Below are positions 34,722-45,773 of a stretch of 64,000 nucleotides of DNA, piece by piece; position 1 is the first letter of the stretch; the number at the start of each line of letters is the position of its first letter. This stretch comes from Ashinkailepas kermadecensis (Eukaryota > Arthropoda > Thecostraca > Neolepadidae). Below the pieces are notes generated by a model. The model saw only the letters and a list, made by a program, of their open reading frames with translations, searched no databases and was not told the DNA's origin. Both the position numbers and the translations under genes were made by a program. Location of the stretch: positions 186,001-250,000 of the forward strand of contig JAOTOM010004315.1 in assembly GCA_034440615.1 (NCBI GenBank). Reading direction: 5' to 3'.

Positions 34722-34796
34722 GCTCGCGGTAGCTCAGTCGGAAGGGAGTTGAGCTGGTGATGGTAAGATTATTGGTTCGAATCTGACAGCCGGCTG
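34722..34796 (+). other. tRNA-like unit, probable head of a tRNA-derived SINE
   Basis: TAGCTCAGTCGG at 34730-34741 fits a Pol III A box. GGTTCGAATCT at 34774-34784 fits a B box (last base T instead of C), with normal spacing. A D-stem (GCTC with GAGT) is possible, but the anticodon and acceptor stems do not pair, so this is not a working tRNA. No body or tail was identified: a 48-bp minisatellite begins right after it. Confidence 0.5.
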
Positions 34797-34811
34797 GATT
34801 ACCGAGTTAGC

Positions 34812-35006
34812 CGTGACTGATAGGTGTGAGTGGTTGGCGACGCTCTATCATCTAGCAGCCGCGACTGATAGGTGTGAGTGGTTGGCGACGCTCTATCATC
34901 TAGCAGCCGCGACTGATAGGTGTGAGTGGTTGGCGACGCTCTATCATCTAGCAGCCGCGACTGATAGGTGTGAGTGGCTGGCGACGCTCTATCACCTAGC
35001 AGCCAG
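34812..35006. repeat. 48-bp minisatellite, 4 copies
   Basis: Units contain GACTGATAGGTGTGAGTGGT then TGGCGACGCTCTATCATCTA and GCAGCCGC. The copies are nearly identical. Confidence 0.93.
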
Positions 35007-35062
35007 TGCGTGAAGAAGGAGCCCAAGGTTTTTCTGCCAGGTTTTCGGCCCATCTGGCACAG

Positions 35063-35285
35063 CCGCAGTCAGCAGCGGCCTCACTGCCTGACCGGCCACC
35101 TTACAGCCGATAGTCAGCAGCGGCCTCACTGCCTGACCGGCCACCTTACAGCCGATAGTCAGCAGCGGCCTCACTGCCTGACCGGCCACCTTACAGCCGA
35201 AAGTCAGCAGCGGCCTGACCGGCCACCTTACAGCCGCAGTCAGCAGCGGCCTCACTCCCTGACCGGCCACCTTACAGCCGATAAC
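35063..35285. repeat. 45-bp minisatellite, about 5 copies
   Basis: Units contain AGTCAGCAGCGGCCTCACTG then CCTGACCGGCCACCTTACAG and CCGAT. The fourth copy lacks CTCACTGC. Confidence 0.93.
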
Positions 35286-36451
35286 ACTGCTGACGCCAGA
35301 CAAGCTCGGTCCCTGATTACTATGCGCAGAGGCTCGGTCCCTGCTTACTATGCGCAGAGGTGGAAAAGTCGGCAACTTGGCAACGTACGGGACGACAGGC
35401 TTCGCATTTTTAACAAGCTTCAAGTGATAGATTGCCCCATCGACCGCCCAGTAGATGCACCACAGTTTATATTCGTGTTGGAGAATGGGTAGCGCAGTGA
35501 AAACGCTAAAAAATTGTCCCCGAAATCGCTGTACATAGATTTAGTGTTATCGTCCTTTTTTGAGTACTCGACAATAGTTTTCCCCCAATGAGTAAAAAAA
35601 AATAAAACCCACGGCGGTAGAGAATGCTGGAAACAAAAGTAGCTGTCTCTTGCAGTGCCTATTTTCTAGTCCTGTCCCACGGCACCAACTTGCCACTACT
35701 ATGCCATCGCAGAGGAAAGGAGGGGGAGTAGACAATAGTTCACTTTGTGGAACAAAATTTTTCATGTTTTTTTTTACAAGTATTGCTGTTGAATTCTTAC
35801 TATTGCAACGCGTATCCCAAAGATTGCGGCAGGCGTTAGATGATCGCGTTATATTTGTAGAAGCGAATTGAAAGTGGTGGATATCGGGATTCGAAGCTGT
35901 GCTTTCTACGGGTTGGATATTTCCCAGATCAAGCAAACCATTGTCTTTCGATTTGTTTCATTTCGATTGTCTGCACCATCAAGAAAGCGTGCAAGGTGTG
36001 CATACCCAGACTGTAATTGTAAAAGCGAGCTCAGCTCCTACCAAAGGCAAATGAAAAGCAAAATAACAAGATTGGATGCGCGATTGTCAACCCAGAAGGC
36101 TAGCCAATAATAGCCTGGAATTTGGACGAAAATTGGAAGGAAATGCCAACAGACTTGGAAAAATAGGTTATTCCTAAATCTTTGAAATCTAGTGTATTAT
36201 CATATGCAGACAATTATCCCCTCATTTTTTTCATTTGGTGGTTGAACGGTGCTGTATTACAATGAACTGCTCCGTGATAAAGTGTTCCAGTGCACTGGGA
36301 AGTGTAAACTGAGATTTCCATGTCACAGGTTGGAAGACAATTATCATCCGCATTTAGTTACCCCACATTTTCCTCTCCACATCCGGAATTACCCAGCACA
36401 CATCCAACCCCGCTGGCGGGCTTCAGGTAAACCGTAGACCAACAGAATGGC
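35286..36451. other. no gene recognised
   Basis: A 35-bp duplication (CTCGGTCCCTGnTTACTATG) lies at about 35306-35360. Beyond it, degenerate open frames on both strands (35547-35936 minus; 35650-36110 plus) could be remnants of a mobile element, but I recognise no domain. Confidence 0.4.
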
Positions 36452-36566
36452 AGCAGCTTCCTGAAGCTAGCCTCCATACAGCCTCCATACAGCGGCTTCC
36501 TGAAGCTAGCCTCCATACAGCCTCCATACAGCGGCTTCCTGAAGCTAGCCTCCATACAGCGGTCAC
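36452..36566. repeat. 39-bp minisatellite, 3 copies
   Basis: Units contain GGCTTCCTGAAGCTAGCCTC then CATACAGCCTCCATACAGC. Confidence 0.9.
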
Positions 36567-36734
36567 CCAGCAGCAGTCGAGGCAAATGTCGGATGCATAT
36601 CCAGGATCTGTTTAAAAAAGGATGCTGTGGTTGAATTGGGTAGTCTGGTAGCACTTGGTTAGTTTAGCAAATGTTTGATGCTTCACTCAGACAAACCTTG
36701 AAATATGCATTAGTTCCTTAACACTATACGAGAC

Positions 36735-37050
36735 TTACTGCCCATCCCGTCTGGCTTCACTGTGACAATGAAAGGTATGATGCACTGCAAACATTACATA
36801 ATTACCCACCCCGGCTGGCTTCACTGTGGCAATGAAAGGTATGATGCACTGCAAACATTACATAATTACCCACCCCGGCTGGCTTCACTGTGGCAATGAA
36901 AGGTAGGATGCACTGCAAACATTACATAATTACCCACCCCGTCTGGCTTCCCTGTGGCAATGAAAGGTAGGATGCACTGCAAACATTACATAATTACCCA
37001 CCCCGTCTGGCTTCACTGTGGCAATGAAGGGTAGGATGCACTGTAAACAT
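36735..37050. repeat. 64-bp minisatellite, about 5 copies
   Basis: Units contain CTGGCTTCACTGTGGCAATG, AAAGGTAGGATGCACTGCAA and ACATTACATAATTACCCACC. The period is 64 (starts near 36751 and 36815). Confidence 0.93.
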
Positions 37051-37071
37051 TACATAATTCAGCTCTGGGTA

Positions 37072-37172
37072 CGTTACCTGGACCCAGCTTGACCCAGCGC
37101 TGACGCAGGCTTCCACCGCTGGTGACCTGGACCCACCCAGCGCTGACGACAGGCTTCCACCGCTGGTACCAC
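37072..37172. repeat. tandem duplication of about 52 bp
   Basis: GACCCAGCGCTGACG followed by CAGGCTTCCACCGCTGGT occurs twice. Confidence 0.8.
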
Positions 37173-37207
37173 CGAGTTGTCTCCCAAGGCGGAGAACAGC
37201 ATCGAAA

Positions 37208-37296
37208 TTTGGACCAGGTCTGTACATTCGGACCAGGTCCGTACATTCCGACCAGGTCCGTACATTCAGACCAGGTCCGTACATCCGGAGTAGGTC
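37208..37296. repeat. 18-bp minisatellite, about 5 copies
   Basis: The unit is ACCAGGTCCGTACATTCG with small variants. Confidence 0.9.
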
Positions 37297-38169
37297 CGTG
37301 CATGACAGGCACTCGCTGTACCCGACACCTGTGGGTTGGAGGGGGGGGGGGGGTCCAATGGGGATGCGAAACATGTTCCTCCCATCCAAAACCGATCCAT
37401 ACCCGATCCAAAACCGATCCAATACCGATTGAAAACCTTGCGATGGTGTATTCTTCAATACAAAGCATTTCGTTGAGAACAGTTTCCTTTTGTGTGCTCC
37501 TGAAGCCTCCTTCTATTCCGTAATATCTCTTCCAAATCTGCACAGCAATTCACTCCCTGAAAACTGTATCACGTGTTTAGTCACCTGGCCCAATTTTGCT
37601 ACTCTCAAATGGGTTTGGCACAAATAGGTGGATCTTCATACCTTTCCAGACACTTGACCATCCCCAATACCACTACAATAATTACAGATTTCATCATAGA
37701 ACTGGAAAGCACTATGGATGAGTCCCCCTCCCACATGGGAATCCCTATGGATGAACTCACCCCGTTCCACATGGGAGTCCACCTCCCACATGGGAACCTC
37801 TACGGATGAACTCACCCTATCCCACATGCGTGCAACGTATTGCGATCATCAGCTTTGGCACCAGCTAGGTCCTTCCACTAGCGTCCCTGAAGGTGCCCCT
37901 GGTCTGGGCTCCTCAAGCCCAGGCCACTGTGTCCGGGACTGAGCCCCAGTTGCGGAGCAGCAGAGCCGGAGCCGCTTCGAGCGCCGTGAGCGCGCGCATT
38001 ACACGGGCACTTAGTCGGCAAACACGCACCGCATCTCAACTGCGGCTCCAAACTCCTGCTGACGTCACGGAGCAAACACGTGACATTCGGCGGAACGCAC
38101 CTCTGCCGCAGCACACCGTGCTACGGAACATGACGCCGTGTTGACAACAAGTAGCGGTGGGGAACGCTG
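37297..38169. other. no gene; CpG-rich segment at about 37880-38140 with CRE and E-box matches
   Basis: A G-run lies near 37340. ATGGGA/CCCACATGGGA repeats occur at 37733-37830. From about 37880 the sequence is CpG-rich, with TGACGTCA at 38060-38067 and CACGTGAC at 38077-38084, which could be a promoter region. I recognise no adjoining exon. Confidence 0.35.
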
Positions 38170-38286
38170 TGCGGCGGGTATGGCCTGCGGGGCAGATGTG
38201 GCCTGCGGGGCAGATGTGGCCTGTGGGGCAGATGCGGCCTGTAGGGAAGATGTGGCCTGTGGGGCAGATGTGGCCTGTGGCATGGC
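38170..38286. repeat. 18-bp minisatellite, about 6 copies
   Basis: The unit is GGGGCAGATGTGGCCTGY. Confidence 0.9.
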
Positions 38287-39007
38287 ATCTTAGACGCCAT
38301 TTTCCTCATCAACTCTGACTGCAATCCTCCATTCATGACTACGTGTCTACTTCATCGCCAAACATAAACCGGGGAAGCAACACTAAGACCGTCTCTATGG
38401 CTCGCATAGCCCCCGGTCGGGAGGGTCAGTTGGCAACTGGCCTGAAAAGAACGGGGACAAGGCACCGGGACTGCCGTGTCGGTGCATTGGTGGTATGTAA
38501 AGCCCCATTTTAAAGTTCTGTCCTTGAATTGGAATTAACGGATCGGGTGGTGGGGTCAGGGTTCACGTACAAGCTATGTTTAGCATAGAACCTGGGTTCA
38601 TAAAGCCACTCCAGCAAGAATTCGACAAAGTTTCCTTTTGCAAATAAAACAATGCCGCCTTGAAGAGATAACACAACATAACAATGTAGGCAACACAGCA
38701 CCGCTACCACGGAGGAAACAACCCACCCACAAGGGATTGAGCACAGCATCTCCATAATGAAGGAATCATAGCGCCACCACGAGGGAGAACACGACAGAAA
38801 ACCCCTGTAGCAGGAGGAACACTGCACCTCAACAAAGAGGGCCGAAATGAACGAGTTGGTAATTCTGCGACTCGTGTGGATGGCAGGTGAGGACATTCGC
38901 CCGAACACCGCGAACACATAGCCACCACAACAACACCGATAACAAATAAGGCGGTCTCATTACACCACGCGTCAACGTGCAGCCGCAGCGGCCGGGCTGC
39001 CGGCTTG
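38287..39007. other. no gene recognised
   Basis: Unique sequence. A 135-codon minus-strand open frame at 38510-38917 has hydrophobic stretches but no domain I recognise. Confidence 0.4.
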
Positions 39008-39685
39008 GCCTGAAAAGGACACCTCCCTCCCCTGGGCCTGAGAGGATTTGCACGGAGAACACCTCCCTCCCCTGGTACACACCACGCCTCAGAGGACTGG
39101 CACGGAGGACACCTCCCTCCCCTGGTACACACCACGCCTCAGAGGATTGGCACGGAGGACACCTCCCTCCATGGTACACACCACGCCTCAGAGGATTGGC
39201 ACGGAGGACACCACCCTCCCCTGGTGCACACCACGCCTCAGAGGATTGGCATGGAGGACACCTCCCTCCCCTGGTGCACACCACGCCTCAGAGGATTGGC
39301 ACGGAGGACACCTCCATCCATGGTACACACCACACCTCAGAGGATTGGCACGGAGGACACCTCCATCCCCTGGTACACACATCACGCCTCAGAGGACTGG
39401 CACGGAGGACACCTCCCTCCCCTGGTACACACCACGCCTCAGAGGATTGGCACGGAGGACACCTCCCTCTCCTGGTGCACACCACGCCTCAGGCTTGGCA
39501 CGGAGGACACCTCCCTCCCTGGTGTACACCACGCCTCAGGGGACTGGCACGGAGGACACCTCTCCTGGTGCACACCATGCCTCAGGCTTAGCACGGAGGA
39601 CACCTCCCTCCCTGGTGTACACCACGCCTCAGAGGATTGGCACGGAGGACACCTCCCTCCCTGGTACACACCACGTCTCAGAGGG
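39008..39685. repeat. 50-bp minisatellite, about 13 copies
   Basis: Units contain GGCACGGAGGACACCTCCCT then CCCCTGGTACACACCACGCC and TCAGAGGATT. Several copies have small deletions. Open frames in four registers are by-products. Confidence 0.95.
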
Positions 39686-41657
39686 TCTTTTAGCCTTCAT
39701 AGCGCCGATGGACGTGGATAGTGGTCACGTGACAACGTGCTAATTCCGGTTATGATGTCATCACCACACTGCTCCGTTTCCAATAACTGACCTTTCACCT
39801 CTATGCGTGGAAAACGCATCGTTTTTGCTCACCTGAAGCGATTGCGGAGGTCACTATCGGTTGGCAGAGGTCGCGTTCGTCCTCAGGGGTCACTGTCGGC
39901 TGTCGGGGGTCACGGAGCCGGGCGCCGGGCCACATGCGTCCTTCCCCGCAGAGCTCGGCGGCACCTTTGGCGGCGGCGGCGGCGGCGGAGACGGCGGCTG
40001 GTCTGCGCCTCCTTCCCGCCCCTCAACCTCCGACGACGAGCTGTAGAGGGGAGGGGCGCGGCAGTGTGATGCGCGATGGGTGATGCGTGGGAGGTGAGAA
40101 GTGCGTGACCAGCATCGGTGGAGTCACGAGGCACGTTCTCAGGGCAGGCGCTCAGACGGACAGCGGCCCGTGGTTTGACAAGACATATCTCCCATCCAGA
40201 GTATGTCCAAAAGCGTCAGAACACGCTGACACTTGCTTTTCTTTCTGTAAGGACATCCTGCCTTTTATTAGTTTTCTCCCAGTTGTGATGTTAACATTGC
40301 CGTGTGTGTACTCTGTAAGACCTAGGAACATGTCTCCTACCGTTTGTAATGTGTGGGTTTCTCCGGAATATTTCGTGGGATGTGGGTTCTTGGCTGTTTT
40401 CATTAAAATGTCACCTTTTTACTACGATTTAATCCCTGAAGATTATACGCAAGCACAGGGGTGTAGGATCGCAAGATCAGTTGGGGGAGGGGGCTCGGCC
40501 CTGGGTTAATCAACCTTGGACACCCACAAATAACAATTTCTCACCGAATTTGGGCCCCTTGATTTCGCCATCTCGAAAAAAACATTAATGTTATAAATAT
40601 GATTTTTCTTGTTCCAGTTTTCCATGAGCCTAGCCTATCCGGGGACAAAATAATCGGGAAATTGTTACTCGAAAAAACTGCTTCCGAATATGAAGCATCC
40701 ACTTAGTGCCGAAAAGATTTCTTTCCTTTTCGCTTTGCATTGTGCCTAATTTCGTCACTGTTTTCAATGGTATTTATATACGTTACATCCAATTTCCGTC
40801 GATCAAAACCGATTAAAAACAGTACGAAAGGAAACAACATGTAACAATCATAGCAAACTCCGCATTGCCATCAGTGTTAAGTGATTATCGATTTTAGAAA
40901 ACGTAAAATAGGATTGCTTGTGCTATTTAAATTTATCAAAGAGGACAATCACCACCAATACTAAGGAATACTTAGAAGAACCGCGAGCAGACCGTCCCCA
41001 CTCATTAGAAATGTTGGACAATCTTACACCTACCTTGGTTGAATACGAGAAGCCTGTCTTGCTGGGCATTTATGCAGCACTCGCGGAACATTTGTGCCTC
41101 AAAAACGAAAAACCGCGACAGATTTTTCATTCTGAATTGTCAGGTATTCAGAAAATACAGATAGTAATCTAAGCGTGGAATTGATAATTGTACAATTCAA
41201 GTAGCTGCCATGCCACTGTATCCCATACCGCAAGCAAAATTATGCAGGAAATTAAAGATTTTTCTTCTTCAAAATATGTGTATTTCCATTGTACTCGTAG
41301 GTACCCATGTGATCCCGATGATTCATGGAAAGACTCCACCGACCAATAGCAATGCAAAATTACACCAACCATCTTTACTTGCTGCATGAACTAACTCAAC
41401 TTACTTATAACCTACTGTAGAAACCAGAGATACTTGTTAGGAAGGAAGCGAGAGAAATGCGCAGTCTGAAGCATTTACCCGGATGAATTAGCGAACCTGT
41501 CATTTAGCGAAGGCGTGCAATCCCCTTTTCCCATCTCGATCATGTCATGAAATATGTCCCTGGTGATAACTGACTGGTTATACCTGATCATAGTTGCTCG
41601 TTGGTACTTTATATTTCATATAGTTCGTGGTTGGTAAGCATATTTGTTGGCAAGTGT
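39686..41657. other. no gene recognised; GC-rich (GGC)n at about 39960-40000
   Basis: A CpG-rich stretch at about 39840-40060 contains a GGC triplet run preceded by a splice-acceptor-like TCCTTCCCCGCAG, but no protein family is recognisable. From 40500 to 41657 the sequence is AT-rich with no domain or RNA signal. Confidence 0.4.
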
Positions 41658-44490
41658 TTGATTGATTATTTGGACTTAAGGGCGCCTGAACTGCTAGTGG
41701 TTATCTTGCGTCCATGACTGTTTTATTTTCGATAACGTAATATGGGATTCGGCGTACCTATTATTGAAAGGGATAAATGACGTAAAACTTAGCCGCCATG
41801 TAACCGTATATTTGCTCTGTGGCAACGACCTCCGAGCTGTCTCCTAACACATCAGTGTACGACGTTGCATGGAAGTTTGGACCAAAGTAACGTCTTCGTT
41901 CCTCCTGGAAGTTGCGACGTGAGAGCGGCATGTGGCGGACTGTCATAGGTCATAGGTCATAGGTCATAGGTGCGTCGCATCGAGAACAGCGTGGTTTCGC
42001 CTGCCTGATCTGGTGTCTGTGTGTAGCGTATGTGCCATATTCGCAATCGTGCCAAAATTACCTCTTCCCTCCTACACTTATTCAGTGACGACGGCCATGG
42101 TGGCAGAACTTGTTTTACAGACCGGTGTTTTTTTTCGAAACCTGAGAATTCCAACCTTCTTTCCACTTTTCTTGGAGAAAAGCAAATACTTCTGAGCACA
42201 ATTATCTCGCAGGGAGAGGCAAAGCTCGAGTCCAACGAGACTGCGCGGCACGCTTTGCAGCAGCATCGGCGGGCTCGTTGGCAGTGATACCGGTATGGCT
42301 AGGTACCCAACAGTGATACCGGTATGGCTAGGTACCCAACAGAGGACAATCAATCCTCTTACCCACTCTGTTCAATGATGTAAGGCGATCAAATATCTCA
42401 TGGAGAAATTGGTTTGATGGGTAAAGCGATTGTAGGGTCATTAGGCTACTGAACGAGTATGTTACAATGATATGGAAGGTTTTGTCTCCAACCTCAATAA
42501 AACAGAAAGCCTTAATAATCGTCACCAATTCGGTGGAATACACAGACGCGTGTGGTGGTAAGGTAAACGATCTAGTGACTGTTCCACATAGGAATGCACA
42601 GCCAGTTCCATTTACTGTCTTGGACCTATCCGTATAGGTTTTGGAGTAGCAACGATAGGATTATAATAATTGCAATGCTGCTGCCCTGAAAAGCTATAGG
42701 AATAGGAAAGTGCTTCCTTTCTGATAGCATGTGATGCGAGAAAACGGATTTGTATGTAGGGTGGGCCGGAAACTTCCTCAGCATAATTGCATACCGGAGT
42801 CCCAGCTTTTCATGCCTGCTTGGTAACGACGGCTCGTGGGCCTCGGCCAAGAGGCTCGCAGCTGGCGATGTCCGAAAGGCCCCTGTGGGGATCCGTAATG
42901 CTGTATGATGTATTGTGTCGAGCCTCCGCTTCACTGGATTACTCGCACTGTCGTATATAAATGATGCGTAATCGAGCTCAGAGCGAATAAGGGAACGATG
43001 TAGCAACGTAAGTGTTGTTCTGCCACCTCCATAACCCGTTCGGAAAACACATTTCATAATATTCATGGCTCGGAAGCACTTATTTCGCAGTGTTAAGATG
43101 TTCCGTGTAGGACAGCCTGCTGACGAGGACGACGACGAGGAAACGGGCCGCTGGCCGCGCAGGTATTTGTTGGCCGTATATTATTACTATCTCAGGACAG
43201 TGACGGCGTCGGCAGAAGTGAACAGCCACCGTTTTCGAGGCAGAAAATCGAACCCCGTTTAAAATGGTCCATATTTCAAGACGAGCCACTGCCATCTGTA
43301 GTTCTTCCATAGACTAGACCGCGCCGCACGTGACCAAATAGCCATGTAATCAACAGAAAGTGGCCTTCTAATACTTCGCGATAATCCATTTTCGACGTCA
43401 TTTATCATAATTGTAAATAGCGCGACGCTAAGTACGCTGTCTTGTGAGACAACATTTTTCTGGACAAACGTATGGAGAGACGGTTTCCAACGCGGACCCG
43501 AAACACGTGATTAGACAGGAAGCAGCTGGAAGTCAGGAGCTTGTAAAATGTGCTTACTTTCCTGGAGCCAGCTAAGACGGACATTTACCATTCGCTCCCT
43601 CAATATGCACAGGCATGATGTCAAAGAGATCGGACGGTAGCGTAGAGGGTCGCGACCACTCTTGACTGACTTCACCATATGTATCACAATAGCTTCCCAC
43701 CATGAGGTCGGAAATTTTCCACTTTGCCAGTGTGTTGAAGGAGACCAGAAGAGCAACCAAAGCACAGGGTGGAAGATGCTTCAACATAGCGTTGTGGATT
43801 CTGTCAGGCTCTTCTGATCCCAGAGATCCCAGAGTTTTCACGGCATAAGCTAGTTCTGCCATGGTGAAGGGACGATTTGATGCGTGGTACGCCGAAGTAG
43901 TGAAGTCAACAGCGTCGACTCACATCCAGCTTTGTGTGGTATAAACTCGGGTTCAGCAACGCTGCCTAGGCTTTGCTGTGATACAGCCCGACCGATATCA
44001 TGTGCAACATCTGCGGGTGGGTGATATCTTGGTCTTGGTCTTTGCGTGGGTGATATATTGGGTGCTATCTTGGTCGGCTATGCGCAACGCAGGGAGAGGG
44101 GCTGAGCGGAATGTGCCGGAAATATATTTTGTTACGCGGGACCACACTTGTGATGACGGGCTACAATGTCGCAGGTCACTGACGTATGTCCTTCATGAGA
44201 CACGTTTGGAATCGGCGATGATTCGTCGTACTAGTGTTCTCGCCTTTCGAAAAGCGATCAGGTTAGCTGTAGTATGTACAGTTACGACAAAATGTTTTAT
44301 ATCCTCGGCGTCGTGCCCGGATGGCGTCCCGACACTCCTCCGCCCACCACGGAACAGGGTTTCGACGAGGAGTACTGTATGTTTTCCGGAGCAACCTGAT
44401 GTCGCTTCTATAACACTGGCCTGCGTTTCAAAACTTTTTTCAAAAGGTCGGAAGTTTCTCAGCTGTTCTAATACAAGTTTCGTGTGCTGA
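41658..44490 (-). mobile_element. I/LOA-type LINE, copy A (RT, RNase H and zinc knuckle, heavily decayed)
   Basis: A minus-strand non-LTR element that aligns by eye with the copy at 50686-55854. Its 3' end is a TCAATCAA-type tail near 41665-41680. Reading towards the 5' end: the C-terminal zinc-knuckle region near 41760-42000 is disrupted by a GTCATAGG quadruplication at about 41943-41972. The RNase H part at 42328-42543 has YSTELVTIIKA, but its catalytic Asp is Tyr (VTYSFSS). An RT thumb region lies at 42626-43310, where the RT active-site box reads VDYM instead of VDDL. RT fingers lie at 43511-43862 (RYRPISLTSCLC). The 5' part from 43900 to about 44490 contains an extra GGGTGATAT duplication. 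The 5' boundary is approximate. The element is inactive. Confidence 0.87.
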
Positions 44491-44947
44491 ATCCGAAAAT
44501 ACTATCCATTTTTCTCGATTAGCTCAAATTTTCACACTACGTCAAAGATAACAACTCACACACTGATGTATCAGTATGCATACTGCAGTATGATATATCA
44601 GTAGCGGAGAGAAGTGAGACGCGGGAGAAAAGGGACAAAGCATTATCTTTTAAAGTACAAGTCCAACGCTGCTTTTTATTATGTAATATTTTCTTATTAA
44701 CAAGCGGCAGCGTTGGCAAGCACGGCCGTCTTCCTTTTCGACGCGCAACGTGGCTGTGTGAACAGTGAGTGGAAAAGGTTCTTATTTTGGGGCGTCAATA
44801 ACTCGTTTCTTGGGATGGTATCATCAAATATTTTGTTCAATTACGAATATATTACTAACATATGGAATTTTGCAACATTTGACAAGTGTTTTTGCTATTT
44901 GCTCGTGTGTGTTCGACATACGGACCTGATTGATGGAAAATGGTGAA
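44491..44947. other. no gene recognised
   Basis: AT-rich unique sequence. It may contain more of the LINE 5' region, but I cannot align it. Confidence 0.35.
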
Positions 44948-45718
44948 GGTGGGAGAATTGGGACAAGCGTCCCAATTCTCCCAGCCTGTCCCATTGTAAT
45001 GTTACATGTAGTTTACATGTAATTAACCCGTCATATCGCAATAAGGCATTTGATTTTAGTAAATGTAGGTAAATTTTAGTAAACTACCTCAATGAAACTA
45101 CTGTCAACTGAGCCTGTAATTAACCCATCATATCGCAAAAAAACATTTGATTTTAGTAAATGTAAGTAAATTTTAGTAAACTACTTCAATGAAACTACTG
45201 TCAACTGAGCCTGTAATTAACCCGTCATATCGCAATAAAGCATTTGATTTTAGTAAATGTTTTTAGCATCCGTCGAAGAGCTACTAACGGACTAGTTTAG
45301 CAAGAAGTAGGGACAACACTCAAAATTTTATCCATGATGATTTTATGCACCACAACTTGAAATAAAGAAGTGCTTCGTATGACACAATTTTGAGTGAACC
45401 GACGAAATAATCACAGACTAACCTTTACCTATTTTAATTCACGTCCCAAATCTCCTTTTGAGTCCCATTTCTCCCTGTCACCAGTCCCAATACTCCCTCA
45501 CTCGTCGTCCCAATTCTCACTAAAATTGCACTTTTCATTTTTCTTGAATAACAGAGTAGATTCATTACTTTTCATTTTCAAATTTCAGTCTGCGGCGCAC
45601 AAATGTCTGGGGGTTACTTTGAAATCAGGAATATGTCGCTCGCTGCAATGACACGGGTGCAACGGCGTGTCAAAGTTGCGGTCCGATTTTTGTCCCAATT
45701 CTCACCACTCTCCCCTAC
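44948..45718. mobile_element. candidate non-autonomous DNA element with GTCCCAATTCTC motifs and an internal 96-bp repeat
   Basis: The left end carries a perfect hairpin at 44951-44982: GGGAGAATTGGGAC, loop AAGC, and the exact inverse complement. The right end at about 45690-45718 reads TTGTCCCAATTCTCACC and then CTCTCCCCTA, an inverse of the left end. Further copies of GTCCCAATTCTC-like sequence lie at about 45444, 45463, 45483 and 45509. Inside, a 96-bp unit (TTAACCCGTCATATCGCAAT start) occurs about 2.5 times at 45024-45265. No target duplication was placed. CAATTAACCCGCTCTCCCCT at 63460-63479 resembles the right end. Confidence 0.55.
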
Positions 45719-45773
45719 TGGATGCATCATCTCTAATGTCGTTTTTGTGTATTTCCAGGTGTAATCTGAAGTC

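Noticed and set aside
34722..34796. Functional tRNA gene
   Set aside because: A and B boxes fit but the acceptor and anticodon stems do not pair, so I call it a tRNA-like SINE head.
39840..40069. GC-rich frame with a glycine run and an acceptor-like site, possible terminal exon
   Set aside because: No recognisable protein family or partner exon. The glycine run is a GGC triplet repeat.
40455..40510. Element start CAGGGGTGTAGGATC
   Set aside because: A single end only, with weak similarity to the other G-rich MITEs.
41645..44720. GTTGGCAAG at both sides of LINE copy A as a target-site duplication
   Set aside because: The right copy lies about 200 bp beyond the last alignable LINE sequence, and nine bases could match by chance.
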